DNA of 64,000 nt from Rana temporaria (GCF_905171775.1 NC_053492.1:182688778-182752777); one strand, 5' to 3'; shown: positions 23,829 to 35,156, counted from the first letter of the stretch. Numbers and translations: made by a program. Notes: generated by a model not told the origin, from the sequence alone.

Positions 23829-24386
23829 CCGTATTTATCGCGGCATAACGCTCTCCCGCGTATACCGCGCACCCCTAAAGTGACCCCCAATCCTGTGAAA
23901 AAAAATATATTTTTGTACACAGTTTTGGTGTCTTGTGCGGCGTCCATCGGCGGCCTCGTCGGGTCCGGCGTCCTTCTGCGGCTTCGGGTGTCCTTCTGCG
24001 GCTTCGGTGTCCTTCTGCGGCGGGTCCGGTGTCCTCTTCGGCGGGTCCGGTGTCTTCTTCGGAGGGTCCGGCGTCCTTCTGCGGCGTCCTCGCGTCCTCC
24101 CCGCTCGTTTCCCGCGCCGAGTTTTGAATACTGCGCCAGCATATACCGAGCGCAGTACACTCGGGCAGGCTCGGCAACTGTCGCGCTCACGTCCTGTATG
24201 TCCAGGACGTGACCGCGGAAGAAGCCGAGACTGGCCGACTATACCCGAGTGTACTGCGCTCGGTATATGTCGGCGCAGTATTCAAAACTCGGCGCGGGAA
24301 AGCGGGTATCGGCGTATATCGCGCACCCACGATTTTGCCCTGATTTTCAGGGCAAAAAAGTGCGCGATATACGCCGATAAATACGG
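23829..24386. mobile_element. TA-flanked inverted-repeat element with internal GC minisatellite
   Basis: Outer ends TACCGTATTTATCGCGGC and GCCGATAAATACGGTA are inverted copies, TA on both outer edges. A second pair of inverted words (CTGCGCCAGCATATACCGAG and CTCGGTATATGTCGGCGCAG) forms an inner palindrome. Between 23965 and 24095 the unit CCTTCTGCGGCGGGTCCGGTGT varies in tandem and makes misleading Arg/Ser-rich open frames. Confidence 0.7.
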
Positions 24387-24836
24387 TACTTCATTTATTG
24401 CAACGTCGGGCGGCATGATGCACTGTCTCACATTTATCGCAGCACGCTGCAGTGCAGTGCTAGGCAGTGTGAATGGGACACATAGGAAACAATTGTTTCC
24501 TGTGTGTCCCTGCGGTGAATGACATTCTACCGTGCGGTAAAATGTCTATCACCACACATAGTGTGAATTGGCCCTAAGTCGGCAGTTTTCTTTGCGCGTT
24601 TAATGAGAAAATAACACTATCAGTTCAATCTCATATTTAGTTAGAACTTAACATAAGCATTACATTCCTTTGGCAATGAGTAAACACTTCAGCAGCTACT
24701 TTCTAAAGAAAGCAGAATCCACAATGCACTGAATCTAAAAAGCCAACTGTACAATAGTCAATAAAAAAATTATACATTCAATTACAAACTTACGGCAAAG
24801 CCAGTAGTAGAGGAATTGGAATAAATGTGTACTCAC

Positions 24837-24879
24837 CTGCCAGGAGCAGGACCCCCCAGATCATTATCAGACGATTCAT
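24837..24879 (-). CDS. Exon 1 of mucin-LAMP (CD68/LAMP3-like) gene: signal peptide
   Basis: This coding exon starts at ATG 24879-24877 and encodes 14 codons plus one base: a Met-Asn-Arg start followed by a hydrophobic run (LIMIWGVLLLAG), a typical secretory signal peptide. It ends in a perfect donor (GCAG|GTGAGT). The single leftover G joins with GA at the start of the exon at 17594, giving GTVQS, a plausible signal-peptidase site. Seen: start, donor, phase match. Inferred: the transcript runs leftward through 810. No other coding exon lies between this one and 17594 as far as I can read. A possible acceptor (CTTGCAG) about 45 bases upstream leaves open a non-coding first exon. Confidence 0.8.
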
Positions 24880-24985
24880 GGCTCAGTATCAGCAGCTTCT
24901 CACACTGGAGACAGATCTGTGTTCTGCAAGTAGAAGGAAGTTGGAGAGTCTGTGCTGCTGCACGTGACTTCAAGGAAATGAAGTT
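24880..24985 (-). promoter_or_regulatory. Proximal promoter/5' leader with E-box and ETS-like sites
   Basis: Within about 90 bp upstream of the start codon are CACGTGAC at 24961-24968 (E-box core, 8 of 10 matches to the TFEB CLEAR consensus GTCACGTGAC), an AGAAGGAAGTT at 24932-24942 (PU.1/ETS-like) and AAGGAAATGAAG at 24972-24983. No TATA box is obvious. Known: TFEB-type E-boxes occur near the start of lysosomal genes, and PU.1 drives myeloid TATA-less promoters including CD68. Inferred: this is the core promoter; the transcription start is not determined. Confidence 0.4.
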
Positions 24986-25102
24986 TTTACTGTTGGTTTC
25001 ATTTTACATTGTTCCCTTGCGTCTCTATATTTTTTTTCTTTCAGCCTTATTTTGAACAGAAAATAAAAACTAAAACAATTTAAAATTTAAATTCACCCTT
25101 AA

Positions 25103-25791
25103 AGGGTTAGTTCATCTTTACAGAAAGGATGTAAAGGTGAACTAACACCAGACACTTTTCCCTACTGCCCCCGATCCCCACTGTATTTACCTCTGGGGTT
25201 GTCAAGCTGTCAACACCCCTGCAGCCAGTCCAGCGCTCAGGGGATTAGAAATACCAGCTCCTCTTCCTCTTTTCAATCAGAACTTTCATCATGGACCAGA
25301 TTGATTTTGATTGGTCAGCGTCAGTTACAGTGACAGCACCAATCAGATGCGATACGGTCCTTCCTGAAAGCGCTGCTTTTACATTCTTTCTGTAAAGGTG
25401 ATCTAATGCCGCATACACACGATCGGATTTTCCGTTGGAATTCCGCTCAAGCTTGGCTTGCATACACACGGCCACACAAACGTTCTCTGAACTTTCGACT
25501 GTCAAGAACACGGTGACGTACAACACTACGACGAGCCGAGAAAATTAGGTTCAATGCTTCCGAGCATGCGTCGAATTGTTTCTGAGCATGCGTTGGAATT
25601 TTGCACGTCGGAATTGCTACAGACTATTTTTTTCCGTCCGAAATTTTGAGAACCAGCTCTCAATCTTTTGTTGGCGGAAATTCCGACAGCAAAAGTCAGA
25701 TGGAGCATACACACGGTTGGAATTTCCATTCAAAAGATCACATCGGACTTTTGCTGTCGGAATTTCCGATCGTGTATACGGGCATAACACT
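25103..25791. mobile_element. TTAA-flanked MITE containing a Harbinger-like MITE
   Basis: Ends AGGGTTAGTTCATCTTTAC and GTAAAGGTGATCTAACACTT (the latter interrupted) are inverted repeats, flanked by TTAA (25099-25102 and 25792-25795). The right terminus is split by the element at 25407-25784. Confidence 0.75.
25407..25784. mobile_element. Harbinger-like MITE, TSD TAA
   Basis: Ends TGCCGCATACACACGATCGG and CCGATCGTGTATACGGGCA, directly flanked by TAA (25404-25406, 25785-25787). It lies in the right terminal repeat of the surrounding TTAA element. Confidence 0.82.
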
Positions 25792-25874
25792 TTAAGCTGG
25801 CTCTACACTTGTAGAATTTTCTTTAAAATGTATCATTTTAAAAATGTTTGTTCAAGTTTATAATCATTAGTGCA

Positions 25875-26026
25875 ATGTTTCTCAACTCTAGTCCTCAAGG
25901 CCCCCCAACAGGTCATGTTTTCAGGATTTCTCTCAGATGAAACGGCTGTAGTAATTACTAAGGCAGCAAAACGGATCAAATCACCTGTGCAAAATAATAG
26001 ACATGCCTAAAAACATGACCTGTTGA
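25875..26026. mobile_element. hAT MITE relic, same family as 27304-27488
   Basis: AATGTTTCTCAACTCTAGTC and CAACAGGTCATGTTTTCAGG at the left, AAACATGACCTGTTGAGG at the right. The right terminus is missing; a minisatellite starts at the break. Confidence 0.6.
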
Positions 26027-26029
26027 GGC

Positions 26030-26170
26030 GCCTGTGGAGTGGAGTACAGGGTGGGAGCAGACAGGTGGTGGGGAGTACAGGGTGGGAGCAGCCAGGTGGA
26101 GGGGAGGACAGGGTGGGAGCAGCCAGGTGGAGGGGAGTGGAAGGTGGGAGCAGCCAGGTGGAGGGGAAGT
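26030..26170. repeat. G-rich minisatellite, about 36 bp x 4
   Basis: GGTGGGAGCAGCCAGGTGGA recurs four times with spacers GGGGAGTACAG, GGGGAGGACAG, GGGGAGTGGAA. Confidence 0.8.
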
Positions 26171-26611
26171 TCTTACCTTGGAGGGTAATAATAGAATCTA
26201 TGGCTCACTCCACTAGACAGCCTCATGGTATTTCTTCTCCTCTCTTCCTATTCCCCCTCCCACTTGGCATGCTGGGGGCTGCAGTTCTCTCAGGGAATCA
26301 TCATGGGGTCTGCTGGTATCCCTGACTACATGTCCCATACTGCTCTAGTTTCTAGTTTCTTAGCCATTGGCTTCGAACTTAGCCAATAGGAGCAGGCATT
26401 GCCAGGTAAATGCTCGGCTCAAAAAGGAGAAGGAGGGGTGGAATTTCCTCCCCCTCCCGCAGCTGCGGCTTTGCCTGTGTCTCTTCACAGAGCCTGTCTG
26501 TTTTGGCGCCGATTCCATGTCCTGATGGGGGATCGGTATCACCACAGGCTGCTCACTAGTTTGTCGGGGGGTGGGGGCAATTGACCCATTGCCCGCCCCC
26601 TGGATCCGCCC

Positions 26612-27168
26612 CTGGTTTGGGGTCATTATGTTGGAATACTGCCCTGCGGCCCAGTCTCCGAGGGGAGGGGATCATGCTCTGTTTCAGTATATCACAGTAC
26701 ATGTTGGCATTCATGGTTCCCTCAATGAACTGTAGCTCCCCAGTGCTGGCAGCTCTCATGCAGCCCCAGACCATGACACTCCCACCACCGTGCTTGACTG
26801 TAGGCAAGACACACTTGTCTTTGTCCTCTTCCCCTGGTTGCCGCCGTGCATGTTTAACACTATCTGAACCAAATAAGTTTACCTTGGTCTCATCAGACTG
26901 CAGGAGATGGTTCCAGTAATCCATGTCCTTAGTGTGCTTGTCTTCAGCAAACTGAAGCAAACAGGCTTTCTTGTGCATCATCTATAGAAGAGGCTTCCTT
27001 CTGGGACAACAGCCCTGCAGACCAATTTGATGCAGTGTGTGACATATGGTCTGAGCACTGACAGGCTGGCCCCCCCAACCCTTCAACCTCTGCAGCAATG
27101 CTGGCAGCACTCATACGTCTATTTCCAAAAGACAACCTCTGGATATGATGCTGAGCATGTGCACTCAA
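26612..27168 (-). pseudogene. Second Tc1-like transposase, decayed and truncated
   Basis: Minus-strand reading shows a helix-turn-helix region from about 27168 (SIAAEVEGLG), then LQSDETKVNLFG (first catalytic Asp, Asp-Glu-Thr-Lys context), VKHGGGSVMVWG and FQHNDPK (second Asp). The reading changes frame near 26960-27010 and stops at a hAT terminus (CAGGGGCGGATCCAG inverted, 26598-26612), so the Glu region is absent. Clearly non-functional. Confidence 0.8.
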
Positions 27169-27303
27169 CTTTTAGTCTTACCTTTAGTCGACCAAGGCAA
27201 GGCCTGTTCTAAATGGAACCTCTCCTGTTAAACCACTGTATGGTCTTGGTCACCATGTTGCAACTCAGTTTTAGGGTCTTGGCAATCTTCTTATAGCCTA
27301 GGC

Positions 27304-27488
27304 CAGTGTTTCTCAACTCCAGTCCTCGGGGCGCACCAACAGGTCATGTTTTCAGGCTTTCCATTATTGTGCACAGGTGATTTTATCAGTTTCACTGCCT
27401 TAGTAATTACCACAGCAGTTTGATCTGAGGGAAATCCTGAAAACATGACCTGTTGGTGCGCCCCGAGGACTGGAGTTGAGAAACACTG
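27304..27488. mobile_element. 185-bp hAT MITE, TSD GCCTAGGC
   Basis: Ends CAGTGTTTCTCAACTCCAGT and its inverse; GCCTAGGC on both sides (27296-27303, 27489-27496). It lies in the 5' part (minus-strand sense) of the decayed Tc1 copy. Confidence 0.9.
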
Positions 27489-27765
27489 GCCTAGGCCATC
27501 TTTATGTAGTGCAACAATCATTTTATTTCAGATCCTTAGCGAGTTCTTTGCCATGAGGTGCCATGTTGAACTTCCAGTGACCAGTATGAAAGAGTGAGTC
27601 ATGATCACACCAAATTTAAAACACCTGCTGCCCATTTACACCTGAGATCTTATAACACTAACGAGTCACATGACACCGGGGAGGGAAAAATTACTAATGT
27701 GTCCCAATCTGAACATTTCCACTTAGGGGTGTACTTAATTTTGTTGGCAGTGGTTTAGACATTAA

Positions 27766-28174
27766 AGCGGAGGTTCACCATAAAAAACATCTATATACCA
27801 TTACATACAGCGTACTAACGACATTTACAGTATGCTGGTATTTTTTTTTCCGCTGTACATACCGTTTGGGACTCCGCTCTATACGGCGCTATACGGCGCC
27901 TGTGCACAGACTAGGAGCTGTGTAGAGCTGACTGCGCAGGCGCCATATATAGCCGAGTCCCAGTTTGGCTATTTTCAGAACGCGTGACGCGCCTTATCCA
28001 CACGTCAATCATCTACGCCTCTTCATAGGAACGCCTATTCCCAGCGGGAGTAAGAAAAGAAAAAGAACTATAAAACGGTATGTACAGCGAAAAAAAAAAA
28101 ATACCAGCATACTGTACATGTCGTTAGTATGCCAGATGTAATGGTATATAATTGTTTTAGGGTGAACCTTCGCT
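27766..28174. mobile_element. TTAA-flanked palindromic MITE with about 100-bp TIRs
   Basis: Left AGCGGAGGTTCACC ... CATTACATACAGCGTACTAACGAC (given in parts) is mirrored by the right arm ending GGTGAACCTTCGCT. Arms include CAGCATACTGTA/TACAGTATGCTG. TTAA on both sides (27762-27765, 28175-28178). Non-coding. Confidence 0.85.
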
Positions 28175-28455
28175 TTAACGGCTGTGTGTTGAGTTATTTT
28201 GAGGGGACAACAAATTTACACTGCTTTGCTGTTTTTTTTTTTGCCTTCCTCTGGATCAACTGTGGGTATAGAATTGGGTATGTGGGATTGTATGATATTA
28301 TTATTAAATTTTTTTATGGTTGAACTGGATGGACTTGTGTCTTTTTTCAACCTGACGAACTATGTAACGATGTAACTGTTATACAAGCTGTACACTCACT
28401 ACTTTACATTGTTTCAAAGTGTCATTTCTTCAGTGTTGTCACATTAAAAGGTACT

Positions 28456-29155
28456 GGCCTAGATTCACGTAGGGCGGCATAACGTTGTGTGGGTGTAGCG
28501 TATCTTATTTACGCTACGCAACTTAGAGAGGCAAGTGCTGCATCCGAAGTTACGGCGGCGTATCGTAAATCGGCCGGCGTAAGCGCGCGTAATTCAAAGT
28601 AGGCAGGTCGTGGGCGTGTTGTATTTAAATTAAGAGTGACCCCATGTAGATGCATGGCCGAACGAACGGCGTATGCGCACGCATGCTCAGTATCACGTCG
28701 TATTTACGCCCATAGATACGCCGGCTCAATGCCTGTGACGTGAACGTAACCTACGCACAGCCCCATTCATGTACGACTTACGTAAACGACGTAAAAAGAT
28801 ACGCTTGTTCCGACGTCCATGCCTTGCATGGGCTGCGCCACCTAGAGACCAGCTTTATCTTTACGCCGGCGTATTTCTTACGTAAACGGCATAACTAATT
28901 GCGATGGGCGTACGTACGTTCGTGAATCGGCGTATCTTGCTCATTTACATATTCGACGCGGAAATCAACGGAAGCGCCACCTAGCGCCCAGCGTAAATAT
29001 GCACCCCAAGATACGACGGCGTAGGAGACTTACGCCGCTCGTATCTTGGCCAAATCTATGCGTAACTGATTCTAGGAATCAGGCGCATAGATACGACGGC
29101 GGCCATTCGGACTTACGATGGTGTATCTGGAGATAAGTCTTTGAGAATCTGGGCC
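28456..29155. mobile_element. Palindromic CpG-rich MITE (family P), TSD ACT
   Basis: Begins GGCCTAGATTCACG and ends GAGAATCTGGGCC with ACT on both sides (28453-28455, 29156-29158). Interior has TACGCCGGCGTA and ATACGACGGCG words as in the other copies. Confidence 0.85.
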
Positions 29156-29156
29156 A

Positions 29157-29173
29157 CTGTATGTATGTGTATA

Positions 29174-29206
<33 letters not shown>
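29157..29206. repeat. GTAT/TA microsatellite
   Basis: Alternating GTATAT then (TA)n directly next to the TSD of the preceding MITE. Confidence 0.85.
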
Positions 29207-29497
29207 CTTGGTAATGGGGTGAGTTACTTCTCCCGTGTCTATTGTTCTCCTGGAGCAGTGTCATGGTGGGCTCCCAATGATCCACCAATTTTGATTGGGA
29301 ATACCCCAGACAGTATACAATACTCGTACATGGGAGAAACTGCAAAAGAAACATACATTTTTGGACCCGCACGGACTTACCCTTGCTGAGTATCATTAGG
29401 TACAACAGATTTTGAGAGGTCTGCGGGTAAGATTAACCCCTACACTATTTAGTAAAAATGAGGAGTAAAAAAGAACCTTTATGCAAATTTTGAATAA

Positions 29498-29914
29498 AGC
29501 CTTGTACACACGATCAGTCTAAACCGATGAAAACAGATTGAAGGACCGTTTCATCGGTCCAAACCGACCGTGTGTGGGCCCCATCGGTCAGTTATCCTTC
29601 GGTCCAAAAAAAATAGAACTTGCTTTCAAATTGAACCGATGGACGCCTAACCGATAAGTCAAAACTGACGGTTAGTATGCAAAGCATTGGTTAAAAACCT
29701 GCGCATGCTCAGAATCAAGTCGACGCATGCTTGGAAGCATTGAACTTAATTTTTCTCAGCACGTCGTGTTTTACGTCACCACGTTGGACTCGATCGTTTT
29801 TTTAACTGATGGTGTGTAGGCACATGAGACCATCAGTCAGCTTCATGGGTTAACCGATGAAACGGTCCTTCAGTCCGTTCTCATCGGATGGACTGATCAT
29901 GTGTACAGGGCTTT
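29498..29914. mobile_element. Harbinger-like MITE
   Basis: Ends AGCCTTGTACACACGATCAG and CTGATCATGTGTACAGGGCT are inverted; flanks TAA and TAG. Interior repeats AACCGATGAAAACGG-type words. A related copy is at 35530-35912. Confidence 0.7.
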
Positions 29915-30954
29915 AGTGTTCGCTTGATCTCATGACTAACAATCTCATACATACATAAGGAACTTGCTTCTTTATCTGAACAACTGGTAAAGGTGGAACA
30001 GGCTCTTAAAACTTCTGTGACATCCGAAGAGTTTATTAAACTCAAAGCAATGGTGGATGAAAACATCAATAAATATCGGTCTAATTTGGAAATTAGGAAA
30101 GGAACAAGTATGACTGTGACATTGAGGATTATGAGAGAAATCAAGTATAATGATGGCCCCGGCTTTATACCTGGCGAGGTTGCTCAGACTATGGTGAAAC
30201 AAGAAGAGAGATATCAGATAATTCCTCAGCTAATACAGACACGGATTGCACATCTAATTGTTTACGAGTCTGGCGAGGAGGTTACCCCTGTATGCAAACA
30301 AGATCTCGGCAGAACAGGGAAGAGACAACTGGTCCGGAGCGCTATCGCAATACACGAGGCAATCAAGGTCGGTCACAGAAGACTTGATTCATAATATGTC
30401 AAGACGAGTCCTGTCGCCAGAGGATGTAGGACTTATAAAATCGTGGCCTTTCCTTTTGTCCTAAGAGCTATTTAGACAAATTTCAATTAGATCAAGATCT
30501 GTATAGATTGTTCCATAGTATAAGGTGGAAAGTTAATTTTATACATAAACCATGTTTATATGGGGTCCCAGTAGAAAATTCTCTGGATTGTAAATCATTA
30601 GGTCTAAAAGTAAAATCCAAATCAGTACCACCAACCACCTATGTCCCAGTTGAGACATTTGTGAAAGACGTAACAAGAGAGGTAAAACAGTTTGTCTCTC
30701 AAGTCAATTATCGGGACCATACACCGAACAATTTAACACACAAAGAGATTAGCCCTACAGGAACTTAGCAGATGGGAGGACATAGTATTGAAGCCCCACA
30801 GATAAGGGGGGATTGGTTGCCATTATGGATCCACAGGCGTATGAAGATGAAATTGTTCGTCAGTTAAGTGATCAAACAGTGTATAAGAAAGTGCCAAGTG
30901 ATCCCACTTGGAACGTAAGAAAATTACTTGAGAGTATTTTGAAACCTGCATTTA

Positions 30955-31303
30955 GGCCGCATTCACACCTGAGCGTAGCGTTTTCGGTCGATTCGCGCGT
31001 TTGCATACAGCGTTGTCCGACGTTTTTGAACTTCGTCGTTTTTTATTTTCGCCAATAGGAAAAATGATCATCTCTTTCATCACTTGTTGCTATGTTTGTA
31101 GATTTTTTTATCTTCTTCCTGGGTGAATGTCCTATTTCACAGAACAGATTAAAGCGACAAAACACCCGTAGAATTGCTCGTTGTCGCGCTAGACGCTTGG
31201 ATCGAACGTTTTCATTCGTTTCTATGGGAATACAAACGTTCAAAATGCCCAAATCAGCCCAATCCGGCTTTATGCTACAAAACGCTCAGGTGTGAATGCA
31301 GCC
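30955..31303. mobile_element. Harbinger-like MITE inside the PLE, TSD TTA
   Basis: Ends GGCCGCATTCACACCTGAGC and GCTCAGGTGTGAATGCAGCC, flanked by TTA (30952-30954, 31304-31306). Interrupts the PLE reading after VRKLLESILKP. Confidence 0.88.
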
Positions 31304-31360
31304 TTAAAGGATCACTGAAGGAATTTTTTTTTTTAGCTAAATAGCTTCATATATAAATTT

Positions 31361-34305
31361 TGGCTCTAAGGTCCCCAAACCAAAGAGCCAAATAAGGGAA
31401 TTGGGGCCAAGGTTGGACTGTCACGGTACTAATAACATAGGTGTAGAGTATGAAAAAGAACAGGTAGATAGTAAAAAACATATTTTATTGAATACAATAT
31501 CAGTAAGGATACAGAATTAAAAAACAACAAGACCAACATGACACCAGTGTAATAATCCCCGGATGGGGGGAAAAAACAGTGGATTGAAAGTCAAGGCAGG
31601 CATCTTAACTAGTTTCGCGGCTTCTGCCGCTTCATCAGAAGAGGGTCTACAATAAAAATGACAAGGCGTCAAACAATTGAATATTACATAAAATCATACA
31701 TAGGGGAACAAAGGACTCGACTGCTCACCTAAAAAAAAAAAAACACACACACAGGAGGCGGGGAGGGTGGCTGCCATCGCATGGGGTACCAGATGGCTAC
31801 AGAGGGGTGCGTGTATAGACGAATGGACCTACTTGTCGGGTATATGGAATAAAATTAGTATATATATTAAGCCCTGAGCACGTGGGGGGAAGAAAAGGTG
31901 CAGCCAGCGTAGGTAAGCCGGTGATGAAGATGCAAGTCAAAAGTGGTGTGCAAACTGAGCAGTGAAGTAAAGTGATGGTAGGAACACAACTAAGAGCTGG
32001 GAGGATGAAAGAGGGAGGGGTAGGTGAAGGAAGAAAAGGGGGGAGTGATGGGAGAAAGAAGGGAAAAATGAGGGGGAGGGGGTGAGGGGGAAGAAAGAGA
32101 GTGGGGTCAACAGCAAAGGGGAAAGGGGGGGGGGAATAAAAAAGAAGGGGGGAAAAAAGGGGGGAAAAGTGAAAAAATTACCTTATGTACAAGGAGATGT
32201 GTGACATGTAAGGGGCCCCAATAAGGAGAGCCCAGGTTAGGATTCCTAGGTGGAGCCACGTTAGACCTCCGCTGAGGGGTGACCATGGTAATGGTATGCC
32301 CACATGGACACGAGAAGTGGACCTATCCCTCCGGTCCTTAGCCTGAGTTACCACCAGGCAGGTCCGGATAATCTCTCTATGTCCACGATTTTATACTTAT
32401 TTATGCCCCATGCAACTACCAGTGCTGGGGCACTTTCATTATTATTTACCATCATCTACATATGCTTTTTGCTCCATCTGGGTACTGTGATCCCCTGGCA
32501 TACTAGTTATCCCAGTGGGACCCCCGACCTTTCCACTCTGGGTTACCTGCCCCAACCTTGCATATGCCTCTAGCGTTGCCAAGCAGCTGTTTTAAACACA
32601 CCTCATGCCCATTACCTATTGGGCATTTATTTTTACAATCCAATATAGCATTATTGTACTTACATTTTGTTTACTCGCATTGTATGTTTATATTGTTTTT
32701 ATCTCTGTGTTTCTACATTATGTATCCACTTTATGGACTCGATTGCTCACCATTCTCACTTCCTATGAAGTGTATTGCTCCGGGTGCTTCTTTTTCCTCC
32801 CTTGGTGACCAAGCCTCCGTCTCCATAGGAGCACCAGCCCCGCCCCCGGGGCGGTGCTCCGCCAGGGAGACACCTCAGTGTCAATTTCCGCCCCTCGATC
32901 GCGGGACAGCGTTGCACGGCGCTTGCGCATTATCGTGCGCTGACGTCATGCAACGCGCCCTGCACCCGGCGGCGCTTTCCACCAGCGTCGGCCCCCAGGT
33001 CACCAGCTGTGTTGGCGGGGGCTATATAAGCAGGTACCTCCTGCTTGGCTTGTAGCGGACGACCGACCTCGGGCTCTCTGTGGCCCCACCCGGCCGAAAG
33101 TAAGCTTCCCTCTTCCTAATGTCCAGACCAATTTTAGCCCTCCATTTCACCATCTTCACCAACACCATCCCAGTCAAACCTCGCCCCCTCTCCTTTTCCT
33201 CCCCACCACCCCCCCCCCTCCCCCTCCCCGCATATCGTCCATCATGTTTTTCCCTATCACTTATCACTTCCCATGCTTATTTTTCATTTTCTTTGTTTAG
33301 GTGCCACTGGTTGGCGTCATCACCCTGATGCCACCATGGGACCCTTTGTGGTCCCCCTCCTCCCGGGGTCCATTACCATGGTCACCCCTCAGCGGAGGTC
33401 TAACGTGGCTCCACCTAGGAATCCTAACCTGGGCTCTCCTTATTGGGGCCCCTTACATGTCACACATCTCCTTGTACATAAGGTAATTTTTTCACTTTTC
33501 CCCCCTTTTTTCCCCCCTTCTTTTTTATTCCCTCCCCCCCCTTTCCCCTTTGCTGTTGACCCCACTCTCTTTCTTCCCCCTCACCCCCTCCCCCTCATTT
33601 TTCCCTTCTTTCTCCCATCACTCCCCCCTTTTCTTCCTTCACCTACCCCTCCCTCTTTCATCCTCCCAGCTCTTAGTTGTGTTCCTACCATCACTTTACT
33701 TCACTGCTCAGTTTGCACACCACTTTTGACTTGCATCTTCATCACCGGCTTACCTACGCTGGCTGCACCTTTTCTTCCCCCCACGTGCTCAGGGCTTAAT
33801 ATATATACTAATTTTATTCCATATACCCGACAAGTAGGTCCATTCGTCTATACACGCACCCCTCTGTAGCCATCTGGTACCCCATGCGATGGCAGCCACC
33901 CTCCCCGCCTCCTGTGTGTGTGTTTTTTTTTTTTAGGTGAGCAGTCGAGTCCTTTGTTCCCCTATGTATGATTTTATGTAATATTCAATTGTTTGACGCC
34001 TTGTCATTTTTATTGTAGACCCTCTTCTGATGAAGCGGCAGAAGCCGCGAAACTAGTTAAGATGCCTGCCTTGACTTTCAATCCACTGTTTTTTCCCCCC
34101 ATCCGGGGATTATTACACTGGTGTCATGTTGGTCTTGTTGTTTTTTAATTCTGTATCCTTACTGATATTGTATTCAATAAAATATGTTTTTTTACTATCT
34201 ACCTGTTCTTTTTCATACTCTACACCTATGTTATTAGTACCGTGACAGTCCAACCTTGGCCCCAATTCCCTTATTTGGCTCTTTGGTTTGAGGACCTTAG
34301 AGCCA
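31361..34305. repeat. Large inverted repeat: two 0.93-kb arms, 1.07-kb spacer
   Basis: Left arm 31361-32294 and right arm 33370-34305 are near-identical inverted copies, from TGGCTCTAAGGTCCCCAAAC at the outer edge to CCATGGTAATGG at the inner edge. The arms include GATGAAGCGGCAGAAGCCGC followed by GAAACTAGTT and a CAATAAAATATG signal. The outer 50 bases of the right arm belong to the PLE coding region, so the left arm is probably an inverted copy of PLE terminal sequence. The pyrimidine-rich arm produces a false 198-codon open frame at 33273-33869. Confidence 0.85.
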
Positions 34306-34619
34306 AAAACATACACAAGGACAGCAAATCTCCCCCTGGGAGTCCCATTGTCTCAGGGAGAGATTCAATTTTTGTACCCACGGCACAGCTTTTGGATAAA
34401 ATCCTGTCCCCCCCTGGTGAAACATACAAGGTCTTTTATCATAGACACTAATGATTCTTTGCAGAAATTGAAAAGAATACCGCAATGACAGGGAAATGAA
34501 ATATTAGTGACCTGGGATGTTAATAGCTTATACACATCCATCCCGCAACGAGAAGGAATTGATGCAGCAATAGGATTAATCAAAGAAAGCAACAGCTACT
34601 CAGTCGCAATTATTACTGC

Positions 34620-35156
34620 TTGAGAAATTGTTTCAACTTATTTTGTCTAATAACTATTTTTTATTTCAGGATCAGTTTTTTGTACATGTCAATTGGTTTA
34701 AACATTGCACCGCCATTTGCTTGTGCATTTATGAATGAATTTTCACAGAAGTACATTTATCAAAATTATTTATTTAAAACACATTGCGCCACCTGGTGGT
34801 GCTTTATTGATGATATATTTGCTATATGGCGGGGCAACATGGAGTCTCTAAAAAGATTTGATGAAATGCTTAATGAATATTGTCCTGAGATTCAATTTAT
34901 TGATGATGTATTTTCTATATGGCGGGGCAACATGGAGTCTCTAAAAAGATTTGATGAAATGCTTAATGAATATTGTCCTGAGATTCAATTTATTGATGAT
35001 GTATTTTCTATATGGCGGGGCAACATGGAGTCTCTAAAAAGATTTGATGAAATGATAAATGATCATTGTCCTGAGATTCAGTTTAAGATGCACGTGGGAG
35101 GTATGTCGGTTCCATTTCTAGATTCCAGGATTTACATCAGTCACAATATAATATAA
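34620..35156 (+). pseudogene. PLE reverse-transcriptase palm fragment with triplicated FIDD segment
   Basis: 178-codon open stretch covering RT motifs near SIGLNIAPPFACAFMNEF and the catalytic FIDDIFAIWRGN. The segment encoding FIDD(I/V)F(A/S)IWRG through CPEIQ (31 residues, 93 bp) occurs three times in tandem without frame change. It is followed by MSVPFLDSRIYI, equivalent to the FLD region after the palm. The N-terminal part of the RT lies upstream in other frames, so the gene is dead. Confidence 0.8.
34803..35081 (+). repeat. 93-bp tandem triplication within the RT
   Basis: GGCGGGGCAACATGGAGTCT occurs at 34828, 34921 and 35014, exactly 93 bp apart. The second copy differs from the first by a few bases (ATATTTGCT vs GTATTTTCT); the third ends with ATGATAAATGATC variants. 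Confidence 0.95.

Noticed and set aside
23935..24522. 195-codon Arg/Ser-rich open frame
   Set aside because: It is the translation of a GC minisatellite inside an inverted-repeat element; other frames there are open too.
33273..33869. 198-codon Pro/Leu/Phe-rich open frame
   Set aside because: It comes from pyrimidine-rich low complexity in the arm of the inverted repeat; the mirror arm shows no matching gene.
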